NCBI RefSeq assembly: GCF_047496725.1
Contig: NC_132979.1
Coordinates: 3,985,501 to 4,049,500, forward strand
Direction of reading: 5' to 3'
Origin: Anoplolepis gracilipes
Taxonomy: Eukaryota > Arthropoda > Insecta > Hymenoptera > Formicidae
DNA: 64,000 bases
The position numbers and the translations under genes are program-made. The notes under the pieces are model-generated. The model was not told the DNA's origin. It saw only the letters and a program-made list of their open reading frames with translations, and searched no databases. This document shows positions 27,795 to 42,000 of the stretch, in pieces; the stretch's first letter is position 1, and each line of letters opens with the position of its first letter.

Positions 27795-30700
27795 TATTTT
27801 CGCATAATAATTTTCTATATTAACATGCAGTACTTTTCTTTAGCCTGGGAGTTCATTTAAGCATAGCGAAAATGCTGGGTTACAATAGTCTATCTTATAT
27901 GTCAATAAAGCCGGATCTGGAAAATATGGATTATCTAGCCGGAATAATTCTGAAAGATTTGCAAACTAATCCTACTAGTTGGATCAAGGAGGTACGCCGT
28001 CATCAAGCTGAGTTGATCGAATCGTTTTATCTCACCGTCACAGATAAAGAAAAGGTTAGTTGGCAAAACGTAATTAAAGTTTTCTTTAATCTTCACATCT
28101 TTTACATAATATAATCATCAATTATAAATTCTGCAGATTTTATCGTCTCAATGCGATTTTTGTTTAATAGACATTACAGATCTTGGAATATTCAAATTTC
28201 ACGAAAACATATTGCATGGATCCGAATCCGCCGGCTTTGTTAAATTTTCCTAAGGGGTCGAACAGCACGATTCTGAAGGAGCTGGTGTGCTATCTATCCA
28301 AATCGGTGCAAACGGATCTGGAATTGAACGTGACCAACATCGAAATCGAGGAAGCCACGTACAAGAAGAAGGAATTTAATTGGACTGCCTTCAACGAGAA
28401 GACAATCGAGATTTACCAGTACATCGATACCTTAGTTCAACAGGATCAGGAGAGTCAACGTTATGATTCGAAGAAATTGGAGAAATTGAAGCAGAACTTC
28501 AAGACTTCGTGGACGACGGATTTAACAGCAAAAGATGCATGGGAGATTAGGTAAGAAATATTTTTCTTCTGCATTTCATTTATCAAGATTTATTTTTTAA
28601 AATTTGTCGTCATCAATATATTATGTTTTTATTACAATAAATAAATAAATTATTTGTGACACATTACATATGTCTGCAGCGTAGGTTTAATCTGCAAGCT
28701 CTTTAACGTAATGGAGAGTCCACTGTTTGGAATCCAAAGGAAAGAAAATTGGAAGATTATTTACGGGTTTGCGTGGGCAACTTCGGTGATTTTCGACAAC
28801 ATCGAGAAAATCGTCGATCAGATTCAAAATAACAATAACGTAGCGAAGATATCCGATGTTTTGCAGGAAATGCCACAAACCGAGATACTTGTCGGTTCGT
28901 TTTTGAGAAATTTATCCCCTATCATCCTTGATCTAGTTGATATGATAACTTTGAAACCAGTTTCTCTAGTAAGTTGATTTTTACACATTTATTTGTAAAT
29001 TTAATTTATCTTAAATGCAATAACATTAGTAATATATTAAGAATATATATATATATATATATATATTCTTAATCTAATATATAATTTTATCATTAGATAT
29101 CAGTTATTGATGAGTATAAAGAACGTGAGCGAATGTGGCCTTGCATCATAAACGATAGCGTTGGTGTTGCGTTAGAATTAAGGAATGGAAGTCGGGAAGT
29201 TGTACGAGAGATTGAAAACATCGGCTGTAGCCCAGCTCTCTTTATTAAAGAGTGGAGAGAACAACCAGTATTAATGAGAGTCCGAAAAATTGTAAGTTTA
29301 CATACCTAATTATTTATGATAATCCAATATTCTGTCCTAATTTTAAGAATAAAAGAAAACTTTTTTAAAAAACTTTTATAACAATTTAATAAATTATTAT
29401 AGAAATTATTAATCGTATTTTTTTTTATGAGTCTTTGTGTAATATTAATTTTTAGTTCGAGCATGACGAAACTGTAGATTTACCGGCATTCAATTGGACT
29501 CTGGGCTACATAAAATTTCGACGATTGATTGTAAAACTTGATAATTTGATAAACAATGCTACAAATATCGTTTTGGCGGAAGAACCGAAATTAAGCAAGT
29601 ACCTAATGACACTCGGGGAGGAAGTGGATAATATTATCGAAGAAAGAATGCCAAACATGGGAGTTGATTGGAGGTAAAAATTATATTTTACGTTACATAA
29701 TAAAATAGTCGTTTAACGTAGTGAAAGAATAGCGTGTTTTAATTCTTTTAAATTTTTAATTCAGTAGAAAAAAAAATTTCAGTTTTAACTTTTTAAATAT
29801 TTAAATATTTTTTAAATATTTTAATTAGTTAAATATCTCTCACGTCTTTTTACTTATTTATATTTTACACAATTAGTTATTAGGAGCGTTAATTTTTGTT
29901 GAAGAAATACTTTGGATCATATCGATCTAGAGATCGACAAGGCGATCAAAGCTTTTGGTAGCGAGCGTTCTGCAAGTGAAATTTGGAAACCATCAGTTGA
30001 CGTCAGTGATCGTGTTCTTATTCTTTTGAAATACCTTTCCAATGTCGTTCACAAAGGTTCACGTATCGTGATGAACATTTTGAATAATGGTAAATGCATT
30101 TTCGAGTAATTTTAACAATTATTATAATATTATAACTCGATATGTCTAATTCTGCGAGATGTGATATTGCTAAATATTTATTTGTGTGATCTTTGTTGCA
30201 ATATTTTTTTCTAGGTGTAGGAAAAATCAGTTTATTATCTCTGTTAGGATTTGGTAATACCTCGCCAATCAGCATTTTTCACGATCAGCTACCTTACATT
30301 CTGTCCACATTGATAAATGGAATATCCGATCCCGTAATCGACGATAAAATCGTCACGGCGCTGAAAAATAACACTGCAATCACGTGCACGATGATGTTTG
30401 ATTGGTTTTCGGACGTTAGAGTCAGTCTGACTCCCGAGGATTATAGGATCTTGAAAAATTTCACTTGCGATTTCGATCCTGAAAACTTCAATATGTACAC
30501 GGATTTTTATATGGCGGAAACGACGATCTGGAAGAAACCCGTTAGCAAGTATCGATCTTACGTGGCTTCAATGATCGGCGATTTATACGATCTTGCGAGA
30601 AGCATCAGTCGCGCAGTGGAAAACAAAATGATCATTGAGCCACCCTTTTCGAAAAGATACTTGGACCATATGTTGCAGACATTGAGGGAGACACTAGAGA

Positions 30701-33700
30701 TCAGACATGAAGAGAGTACTTTTCACAAGGTAAATGATTAATTAATTATTGTTATATTTAAAGTTACATTTTACGAGTGAGAATTTTTGTTTTAATCAAA
30801 TACTTCTGATATAAGCGATGCAATAAATAATTATATTTTTCAGGAATTAAATTTGGATGAAGAATGGTCGAATTATAGATTATTGATAGAAGGACTGTCG
30901 GAGATTTTAATACACATTGGCGACGCTTTGAAGAAAGCCGAAATACATAATTATAATTTAGAGATTTGGGAACTGGTGGAGAACGGCGATACACGTCAAG
31001 TATTAAAGATTCTGGAAGATTATCCCGAAGAGACTATCGCCCTGATTGCTACGCTTAGCACGCTCAATACGACCGGTCAGTTCATACCCTTCAAAGATAT
31101 CAGGAGGACCATGTGTACTCGCAACTTTAATTCTGATTATTGGTCCACGCCGAATAGAACGCGTTTCCTACAGAAAGTATGTTCGTTCGATCCCTATCAG
31201 CTATTGAAGACCGCCACGAGCGACAAATATCACGTACGTACGCAAAAAATATATATTTGAAATAATTCTTTTGACGCGATTAAAAGTCATAGATATAAAA
31301 AAAAATTGGAGTTATAAAATATTTTTAATAATCTGAAATTAAAAAAAAGTTTTACTTTCAATAATTAATAAAACATTTAAAAGAGAGAAATATCCAACTT
31401 TTGCTGCAAATATATATATATTTTATACTCTTGTATGTCTTTTCCGTAGGATATTGTTACCGGTCAGAAAACTACTTTTTCAAAATCAACGCCACTGACC
31501 AAGTCATTAATAAAATTGTTGGACGATGTTTCGAATTTTACCGCCGCGCTACCAGGAGTAAATCTTAAATCAAACATCTTCAATATAACGACGTGGCAGA
31601 ACTTGTCCAATGAAACCTGGACGCTAATAATCAAGTCCGAGAAGTCCTGGATCCACAACTACCAAAACTCTTCGTGGTACAAATTCAACGTGACGTCGAA
31701 TTATCTTGTTGATTCCAGCAGACTATTTCAGCAACTGGAATCCGTGATCGATCTCGCGTCAGGAGGCGATATCTGGCAGAAACTTCGCGTTATACACGAG
31801 ACGTCGAAGCTTAAGCCTCTGTTAACTCTCACAGAGGACATGCCTAATCTCTTAATCACTGCCGTCGACACCTTCGTCTCGTCCGAAAGGCTGGACGATT
31901 TCATACACATGCTCTTACTCGGCCAAGTACATCCCTGCGACGTTGATCGATACTTAATCCCGCCTAGTTATATAAGGAAGAAGGGATTACTCTCCAGCAT
32001 TACAAATGTCTGCCAAAAGATCGTCATGAACGATAAATATTTAACGTGGATAGATCTGTTGCCTTCCGAGGGAAAATATAACGTAATATCCTATTGCCAT
32101 TGATTAATAATTACCTTATAAGTTTTGAATCAAATTTTAAGTATTCTTATATTAATTTACAGGATAATTACTTCACGTACGATACGTCTGAGACGGCAGA
32201 CGAAATGCAGTTGTTGCAAAGGGTGCAGGGATTTCAAACCACTTTAATTCGTGTTTTAGCAGAGGGTTTTAAGCAACTAAAAATTCCTATTTGGTGGACC
32301 TTGTTCGAGGAGAACACTTTAAAAGACTTTAGCGCGGAATATAAGAGAAAGGTATACGTACATTGATTATATCAGTTTTATATACAATATATATATATAT
32401 TTGTTAAATGTTTCCTATACAGATTAATTAAGTAATATATTACATACAAATTTATAAATAATATCTTGAAAAAGATATACATTTTAATTAATTAATATAA
32501 TTAAAAACATCGATAGGACACGAGGGCTTTAGCAGATTTGATGGTGAAAAAGTCAATAAAGATTTTAAAAAGTTTTTTAGAAACTCAAATTGACACTAAG
32601 TAAGCAAACACGTCGTTAAGAAAAATCGAGATTAATCTGTTAAGAATGAAAAATAATTTGTATACTAATTTTACTGATTTTTTAGAAATTGTTCGTGGTG
32701 CATTACACTTCCAATTGAAATCTTAAATTCCCAGCTAATGTATCACACTCTCTATTCAAAACTATTCTGTCAAATGAATCGGCTAAATATATCGGAGGTT
32801 CACAACATTTTAATCAATGACTTCAATTGGAATAAAACGGGCAACATGGTAAGAAATAATAACTGAAAATGTTGTGTAAAAGAGAATATTGATGTACACT
32901 AATCACACACACACTATTAATTCAAAAAATTATTAGATCAAGGATTACAAATTTTTAAATAAGAAAAAGACGCTGGACGAGTTTTTAACTACGTTTGAAA
33001 CTACTTTACATTACGTCGCCGATATCATAATCGAATTTCAAAATGACACATATCATGACAAAGTAACCGATTGCTTTTACAAGTTTGTCGGCGGTCGTAC
33101 ATATTCTCGACCAGGATTGTAAGTGTCTTTTATTTCTCATCGCACATTACCCAAGAGATAAATTAATTCTATCAATGATAAAATAATTTGTCATTACGTT
33201 CAAGATACATCTCGCTCCTTTTGAGCGTACTAGACATGTTGGAAAAGAATGTTTTCATTCTGGATTCGGCGACCATCCACGAGAACATCAACAATTTGAC
33301 CAGACTAGCCGAGAGACATGTATCAATTTGGCAACCGTTGCGCGACGTCGTAAAGACGTCTGATCTCGCTGATATCGACGTTGCGTTACCGAACGCTACT
33401 ATCAACGTGAACGCGATGCTGAACGACCTGAACACGAGTTTGTGCCGAACAAAAATCGAATGCCAGAACGCGACGATTCTATACAATTTTCTGAGTTCAA
33501 AAAGAGCTGGCAAAGTTTTCCGATACGACCCAAAAGCGTCCAAGTATCCGTCCGTAACCGATATTTCAAATCAGTTGGCTCGCAGTCTGGACATAGATCT
33601 TATAAATCGGCAACAGGCCTTCTGGCGCTCTCAGGCTTCCTGGGATCTTACCTGGCTCAAGGAGATTTTGAGCCATGTGTCCTTGATCCTCGGAGAAGGT

Positions 33701-36075
33701 GGGAATCTACTGGATGTCGCTAGTAAAATAGATTTCGAGGATGTCTCTAACATACTCGGGGTCCCTGATCTCGCCGATGGCATAGTCAATATATTGAACG
33801 ATAAAACGGTCGACAAACTGTTTGAGGGGTATATATATTTCGCTTATACTATCTTATATATGATAGAAGATCAAATGTATAAATTAATAATAAAGTTATA
33901 TGTCTCGATAATTAACGGATTAATTTTTCTCACATAAAATTCAGATTTACATTATTGCAATACATCTTAATAATTTATTGTAATTTGCCGTAATTCTTAA
34001 AAATTTAACATTGCATTAAAAATATAGATGTATAGATATATTTTTTTTTTAGAATGAAAGAACTCCTCGATGACGTAACGCCATTTATAAATGATCGGGA
34101 AATAACCGACGATCTTAATAGCATCATCACAACATTGGAGTCAATGGAGATTTTCAAAAATTTAGGATTGCTCGATATGAAATGTAAGAAATCATATTCA
34201 ACTCCCGTGTGTTGGATCGTGTTGTAATTTTTTTATTTCTACCAATTTACATTTTACAGATGTCGTCAGAGAAATGTTCGACAATTGGGACGTTGTGAGA
34301 ATATTTTTGATCGATAAAATTGGCATAACTAACGAAATCGCGCTCACCTTAAGTGAGGCTAAGATAGACATGATCTCGGTCTTCATGAAAGAACGTGGCG
34401 TCATTAGTCTGAAAGATACCATTTGTTCACCTGAGAAACTTAGCGAAATGTTACTCTTCAATAATGATCTCGTGACTGCCGATGAAGTTAGCTCTGCGCT
34501 TTGTCAATTGGAGGACTCACAAACGCAAAATATTGCTATCACGTTGATGAAGAATTTAAATTTTAAATATATTTTCAAAAACGTAATTATTGTCTATCAT
34601 TTTAATTTTAAATATTACAAGAATTAAAAATATATATACATTCAAAAGAAATATATTTTTCTTTATTTCAGTTAATGAGCGCTAATGTACAAAATATATT
34701 GGCTAACGCTAATCTAACTGAAACTGAAGGGAAAGTTATACTGGATAATTTCGGCGTTGCTGCAGAACTATTTCCACTATTCAGAGACAGATTATCAAGT
34801 TTTTCTTTGGGAAATAAAGAAGAAAGTATTACAGAAGAGACGGAAGAAACGCTATCTAGTACGTCCATAACGTAGCATTTTTAAATATTATAATATCGAA
34901 ATTAAATGAATATTGTGAATCAATTTTCTATTTCTTTTATTAAGTTTTATATTTGTATTTTTTTTCAGGCTCGCAATTCCTAAAGGATGCTAGCGAAATG
35001 CTCTGTGGCAAAACAATGATTCAAGACAATGGGCAGATTTATAAAATTATCTCTAGTTTAGAAGACAGCAATAAGGCATACGATAAAAAGGAATTCGAGT
35101 CTCTGCCAAGTAAGGCAATAAAATAAAAGAATTTAGACATCAGAGATCTATAAACAAAAATAAATAAATAATTCTTTGAATTGTAGATAATTTCTGCAGA
35201 GAAACATATAAAACTGTGCTCAGTATGCCTGGCGGAAAGATTGTCTGGTCATACGTTAAGCCTCTGTTACGCGGCCAGATTCTTTATGCACCCAATACTA
35301 TCGCGATTTCCGAAGTTATGACGTTAGCGAACGAAACTTTCCTACAGATGGGACACTTCAGCGTACTGATGAATAGTTTAGAGAAGACTCTCAAGTCTCT
35401 GGCTAGTCTCTCGGAGATGGGCGAGAATTTGAAAGACTTACAGAGTATAATGTCCTCTGATGTCATGAAGGTTGCTATCAAATCGATGGGTGGTAATTTT
35501 GAAGGTTTGTTCATGTTTAAATTTAAAACTTTATTTCCGCTTTAAAAATAAAGAAGCTAAAAGTCTTTCTCTTACGTAGGTGATTTTTCCGAGCTTAACT
35601 TTAGCGAGCTTGCGTGGCAGATGAAACGATCGAAGAAATTGATTTCGATGATTACCGCTTTGAACGACATGATGGGATGCGTGCTGGTAGATAGAATAAT
35701 AGGATTTTCTTCGGAAGAGGAACTGGAAGAAGCAGCCAGTCGCTTGACCGATACAAATGAGTTTCTCGCCGGAGTGATCTTCCTGAACATTACCTCACAT
35801 CGTGCAAAGAAATCTCTAGATTACGAATTACCGGACAACATCACTTATAAAATTCGTATGGATGTGGACTATGTGCCATCCACCAAACGACTGAAAAGTC
35901 AATTTTGGCTTCCTGGACCTGAGAGCAGCTTTCTCGAACATCTCAGGTATCTTCGTGGTTTTATTCAACTCCAGGATTCCGTCGATCGTGCGATCGTAAA
36001 GGTAAAGGCTCGAAGGGATCTAAATTGGCAAACACTCATACAACAAATGCCTTATCCGTGTTGGAAATTCGCACC
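24990..36075 (+). CDS. ABCA exons 1-29: N-terminus, TM1 and giant extracellular domain 1
   Basis: Exons: 24990-25052, 25135-25358, 25487-25629, 25696-25826, 25993-26378, 26486-26833, 26886-27141, 27238-27435, 27508-27722, 27844-28054, 28171-28550, 28680-28968, 29097-29291, 29456-29673, 29905-30089, 30215-30729, 30844-31233, 31450-32082, 32163-32351, 32517-32599, 32686-32848, 32937-33118, 33205-33828, 34053-34183, 34260-34582, 34672-34858, 34969-35109, 35187-35504, 35580-36075. Exon 2 carries TM1 (LALVFVWPVMVFMLLY) and the Cys-rich ABCA start of ECD1. The rest is predicted extracellular, rich in N-glycosylation sequons (NAS, NLT, NWT, NNT, NFT, NVT, NAT), with recurring C-x(21-26)-C pairs. Exon 28 has the family KPLLRGQILYAP motif; exon 29 leads into TMD1. 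Least certain joins are exons 5, 6-7, 15 and 23-24. Confidence 0.9.
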
Positions 36076-39000
36076 GTGAGTAATTAAAAAAATAATTCCA
36101 TAATTTGTGATAAAAAAAATTAATGTCAAGCAAATAAACTCTCTAAAAATTTTAATTCAACGATCTTCTATTTAATTAATAATTTTTGTTTAATTATCTA
36201 TTGTCTCAAAGAGAAAATGAAAAAATATATATTAACAAAAAATTGAAAAAAAATACATAATAATATATAAATTTTACAGATTTCAAACGACGCTTTATGA
36301 GTCTCAAGGCTTGCAGGTATGCTTTTTCTTCGCGTTAATGATGTGTGTCGGATCGGCCGTCAGATATATTGTCTGGGAGAGGGAATCGCAAAATTCCATG
36401 GTACAATCATTAACAAGTAACGTTTAATTTTTTTTATCAGGAAACATTATAATTATCTGTTGTTATTAATTTTTCAGGTAATGAGCGTAATGGGATTGAA
36501 GCCATGGCGAAATACCATGGCCTGGTTTATAACGACTTTTGTAGAGCTCTCGATCGTAATGATCTCCATTGCTTTGATTTTACTCGTTGGAAAAATTCTT
36601 CCACGATCGGATCCATTCTTAATACTTGTTTTACTTTTCGATTATATCTTTTCGATTGTTACCTTTTGGTAAGTAAACCCTTAAAGTTTTTCTTTTTATT
36701 ATAATTAATTGCATGTATTTGCATGTGCGATTACATTTCCTATATCGCTATAAATCTTTAATGCATTTTAGCTATATGATCTCAACGATATTTAGTTCTG
36801 CTAGTCTTGCCGCAGTTACCACAGTTGTTATGTTCCTATTAACTTATATGCCGTATGTCATCGTTATCGCCATGGAAGCTGTATTTGGACTTGGATATAA
36901 ACTTTTAATCGTGAGTGATACAGCTTATTATAGAGATTAAATTCCTTATTTAATTTTATAATAAAAATAAACAAATAGTTACAAAATATATTTTAGAAAA
37001 AAAAATACACTTTAGAGTGATGCGCTAATATAAAATTATACACGCTTATAATAAAAAAATTATTCTATTGTTGAATGTTACGAAATTATTTATTTTTCAG
37101 TGCTTGAGCATGTCTACCAGTTTCTGCTACGGATGTTTGTACGCTGTACGAAAGGAAGTTCAAGGTGTCGGTATTACTTGGGCAGACGTGTGGGAGGAAT
37201 CGAGTCCTGGTGATCCGATGTCCTTGGGATTGGCATTGCTGATGATCGCGTTCGACGGTTGCCTGTACGCCGTGATTGGCTATCTCGTCACTCGATACAG
37301 TAATTCAGGTATATATCCGAAATAGTTTCTCGTGTATATACTCTCGGAAATAAACTTTTGTTATTTCTGGTGAAGGTGTAAAGCGTAACTAGTAGAGATT
37401 GACTAATATTGACAGCATTTTTCTTCCCAATTTGTAAGGCCGAGTGTGATTGATATTCGCGAGTATAATTCTTTGCTGTAAAAATAAATTTTATTAACGA
37501 GAGAATTTTTTGCAGAATTTTTAATCTTGTCGGTATAAGTGGTACATTTACTTTTCTGTGTCTTAATGTCTCATTTTTATAACAAATCTCTCTCGTTGAT
37601 AACAATTACTAAAATCATCAGAGCCATGCGGTGAGATTTTTTGAGATAAATTGCAGTGACATGTTGTTCAATAATTAAAACTGTTTATTTTTCAAAATTA
37701 TGCAAATAATTATTTAACACTTTTATATTTATAATTAAAAATATAAAAATTATTTTACATATTAATCAAAAAGTATTTTATATTCTAGTATATTCATGTA
37801 TAATTTATATTTATTCAGAGAGAAAACATTTTATAAATATAAAATGTCATATAGTTATTTTTTATTTAAAATAAAATTTTATAGTATTATCGATAAAAAA
37901 ATATATTTTGATGCATCTTAATTATAATTTCCTCCACATGGCTGCCGCACAGATAAATAATGATACAACTTTAATATATGAATCATCTTGGTATGCAATA
38001 CTATCACATTCTCATTAACTTTGCACACGTACACTTCTCATGTCTCTGTATAAATACGAGATGCACCTGTGAGAAAAGTCCAGAGGACGAAATCCGACGT
38101 GACAAGAGTGCATCGTTTAAAAGAAGTCGATAAGGATATATATGGGTGAGTTATCTGCGAAATGGACGAGCATTACCGAATTTTCCAGGTAGGGGTTTTC
38201 ACGGTTTGAGGTGCCGTAGCTTGTGGTGGTCCGACACACGGTCTCTCTATGGCAGGCCGAGCTACCTCGCCTTCGTCAACAACCTCTATTTCACTAACGA
38301 CGCTCTCCACCCTTCAGCCGCTTACCAAGGTATCGCACTCCCCTACGCGCGCACGCATGTCACGAAAGTTTGTTTCCCACTTGCTTTTCGTGTTCGCATG
38401 TCGCCGACGAGCTCGTATATCGGCTGGCATGAGAGTAAAAGGAGAATGCTTACGATAGACGCGACGTGAACTGGGTTAAACTTCGTTCCTCTGGAGCACG
38501 GTCGCGTGGGAAATTATCGTTGAAAAATTTTCATGGCTACGGCGTATATAATAATTTAAAACTTTGACGTTCTTATGAAAATTTTATCGTCTTTTGTATT
38601 TTTGAAGACCCGTCGTTATTCGATTATCTATCGTCGCGAAAAAGATTTATCTCCGAGGAAATAATTTTATCGTAATAATGTTTGTTATATATTATTTAGG
38701 GAATTGAGTTTTTGTTATAGTGAATGCAATTGTTTTGTCCTCTTTATTATTGCCATAAATATGTGTTTCAGCATTGTGCTGTTTTTGTATTTTGTTCGTT
38801 GCATCTTGGTGTTCAAGCGATCATGTAAATATCATCGTATCTGCATGAGCTTTGTTATGTGTATGCTGCATGTTTTCAATCTTTGATTGAATTACACTTT
38901 TGGCAAGTACTTTAGAATTAGATGAAGGTTCGCACATTCTATTCTAATTATATCTGTTAAATTATAGTTTACACAATATCTGCAATGCACACATCGCATA

Positions 39001-42000
39001 AAATGTAGTTTAAGTTATACGGAACATCGTGTTTGTTCTTCGAAACTGACACAATTCAAGGTATCGGAATTGTATTTGACGTCAAAGAGATATTTATTCT
39101 TATTGGTTGTACAGAGTTTTTTTATAGAAATAATTTTAAAAATTTGCTTTCTTCTCTTTCTGAAAATATAGTGAAATTGGTAAGAGCTTGCTTTTCGATT
39201 GTGCAAGCGTTATTATCGTAATACTCGACATAAAACCAATTATCCTTTGCCGAATTAGATGACGAGAGCGATATTAGCAGCTTGACCGTCACGGAGAAAC
39301 AAATCGGCGTAAAATTCGACGCTATCAAAAAAGTTTATCACACCGAGCAAGGCGATGTTGTGGCCGTGGATGACTTTACTTTAAAACTCTGCGAGGGTGA
39401 AGTGACAAGTTTACTAGGCAGAAATGGCGCAGGAAAGACGACTATTATGTATGTTAATCATCTCTTAAGCTGCGCGTTAATTTTCCGGACAATATTATAT
39501 ATAGCCATGGTTAAAAGTATTAGACACCCTTAAATTTTCCGTATTTTCTTATTTTATTAATAGTATATAAATACTAAAAAGATTAAAAAATTTTTTAAAA
39601 CTATCGATAGCACTTTAAAGTTGAAATTTCAAGCTTTAAAATGGTTTTTTTTTTTTTTTTTTAATTACCGATAGCAACTTTAATGCGTTATCAGTACATT
39701 AAAAATGTTTTGTGTTTTAAAAAAAGAACATTGTTTTGTTTCTTAAAATTTTGTTGTATTTTTGACACTTTGTAGCTCGGTAAAAAAAATTTAAGTCAAG
39801 TTCCATAAACTACAACATTTTGCCTATAAAATGCTTTTTTTTTTTAAACTTTTCTACAATTTTTTTGGCCGAGAGGCATAATTTTGAAACTAAATTTGTG
39901 TTTTTCAGACATGTTGTCGATACTCGGCGAAAAATTATCGCAGACGAAAAATTAAAATATACTATTAACAAAATAAGAAATACGAAAAATTTAAGGGTGC
40001 CTAATACTTTTGACCAGGGCTATATATTAAGATATTTTCACCAATTGCGTTCTTTTTATTTACAGCAAAATGCTGACAGGTATGGTAGCTCCGACCAGCG
40101 GTGAGATTCGTTTGAATGGTGAAGAGAATTGCAAGCCCGATATAGGAGTGTGTCCTCAAGATAATGTGCTCATCGGAACTCTAACACCGAGAGAGCATAT
40201 GATTTTTTACTGGAAACTTAAGAGATCTAACACTAGTAACACCGAAATGCAGAAACACGTTAACGAGTAAGATATTAAATCAGAAAGTAATATAATTATA
40301 AACATTGTCCCTTTCTTCCTCGATTAATTATCATTTAGGAAGAAATATTTATTAATATTTTTTTCTTTTCTTAAACTTCTGGCAAGTAATAATTTTTTTC
40401 AATGAAAAAGTCAAAATACAAGTTCCTTCGTTTAATACTACAGAATGATGGCTTCGTTAGAACTCGGACGCCAAGAACACGAGCCCGTGTGTCGTTTATC
40501 AGGTGGTACACGACGCCGGCTTTGCGTAGCTCTGGCCTTCCTCGGTTCGCCACGATTAGTGATTCTGGACGAGCCTGGTGCCGGCGTGGACCCCGCGGCC
40601 AGACGACGAATCTGGCGATTGATCGACCAACACAGGATCGGTAGGACCGTGCTCCTCTCTACTCATCATCTGGACGAGGCCGACATGTTGAGCGACACAG
40701 TCGTGGTGATGCACAAAGGGAAGATTTTATGCACCGGTTCGCCACTGTCTTTGAAAACGACGCACGGTAGAGGATACAGATTAAACGTATCCTTTCCAAC
40801 CGATCATTACGTCAACGGAGAAGCGGGAATAGGCGGGATAGGAGAAACGATCGACAAAAAGAACTTGAAGACTCTTCGTACAGTCATCGAGGAAGTTATA
40901 CCAAATGCCACGATAAACGAAATCTCCGAGTCGGAAGTCGTCGTTACGTTGCCTTTCCAGGGAAAGAATGGAATAAATAATGAGTAAATGTCTGCAGTAA
41001 TAATATAAGTGATAATTAAGTGTTAATATAAATTTTATCTGAAAATTAATTAATTTTAAAATTGAATTTTTGAATTATCTATCGTCGTTTTTTTAATTCG
41101 CGTATTCTTAAACAAATTTGCGTATAATACATTACAAGGATTGAGAAGAAAATCCTAGATAAAATCCACTCATTTTACAATGATTTACAGTAACGTTACG
41201 GGCTGCTTATAATTCATTCCGGCTTTACAAATATTTGACGTTTCAAGTCTTTGATTTACCTTAGGAGAAATTGTCATAGTCGCGAGTACGCTCGAAATGA
41301 AATCGGTTAAACACCTGCGTTTGAATAAAACCAACTGGTGTTTCAGTATCGCACAAGCGGCGAAATTGCTGGAAGACAATCGAAAGCTCTTGGGATTTTC
41401 GCACTTCTCATTGGAGTGCGACACTTTGGAAAGAGTCTTCTTGGATCTTTGCGCGCGAGCGGACAATAGATCAACCACTATCAAAGCAAATGAAGATAGC
41501 GTCGCTGTAATAGAGCACGTTGGTGAGAAATGTTTCATAGTGTGTATATACCGTAGATAAAATCTTTGTCATTATAAAAAAATAAAATACAAGTTAATTA
41601 TTTATCGAGATTATTTTTTAAGAATTTTTATAAAAAAGACTAGAAACAAAAAGTAAAGAATAAAATAAATAATAAATTTATATTCTTTTGTGTAAAAATG
41701 TGGAAGTTTAAAAAAAAAAAGATTCTAAACGATCTCTGTTGTAATTTTAAAGTTACAATAGTTAACAATAACGAGGAGATACATAAAAAGTGAATAATAA
41801 CATGACAATAAAATCATTTTAGTTTCTTGAATATTTGATTAAACAAATTGTTTTGCAAGTAGATGAATTTAATTGAATTATCACTCGACGTGTAAATTTA
41901 TAGAAAAAAAATCGAGATTTTCGCATTGTGCGCAGAAATTCCTATGCCAGATTCCTACGATGATATCGATTTAAGTTCTACGGAAATAATGAAACCCACG

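Noticed and set aside
33172..33543. Antisense 123-codon frame over ABCA exon 23
   Set aside because: It is the shadow of a confidently coding exon on the other strand.
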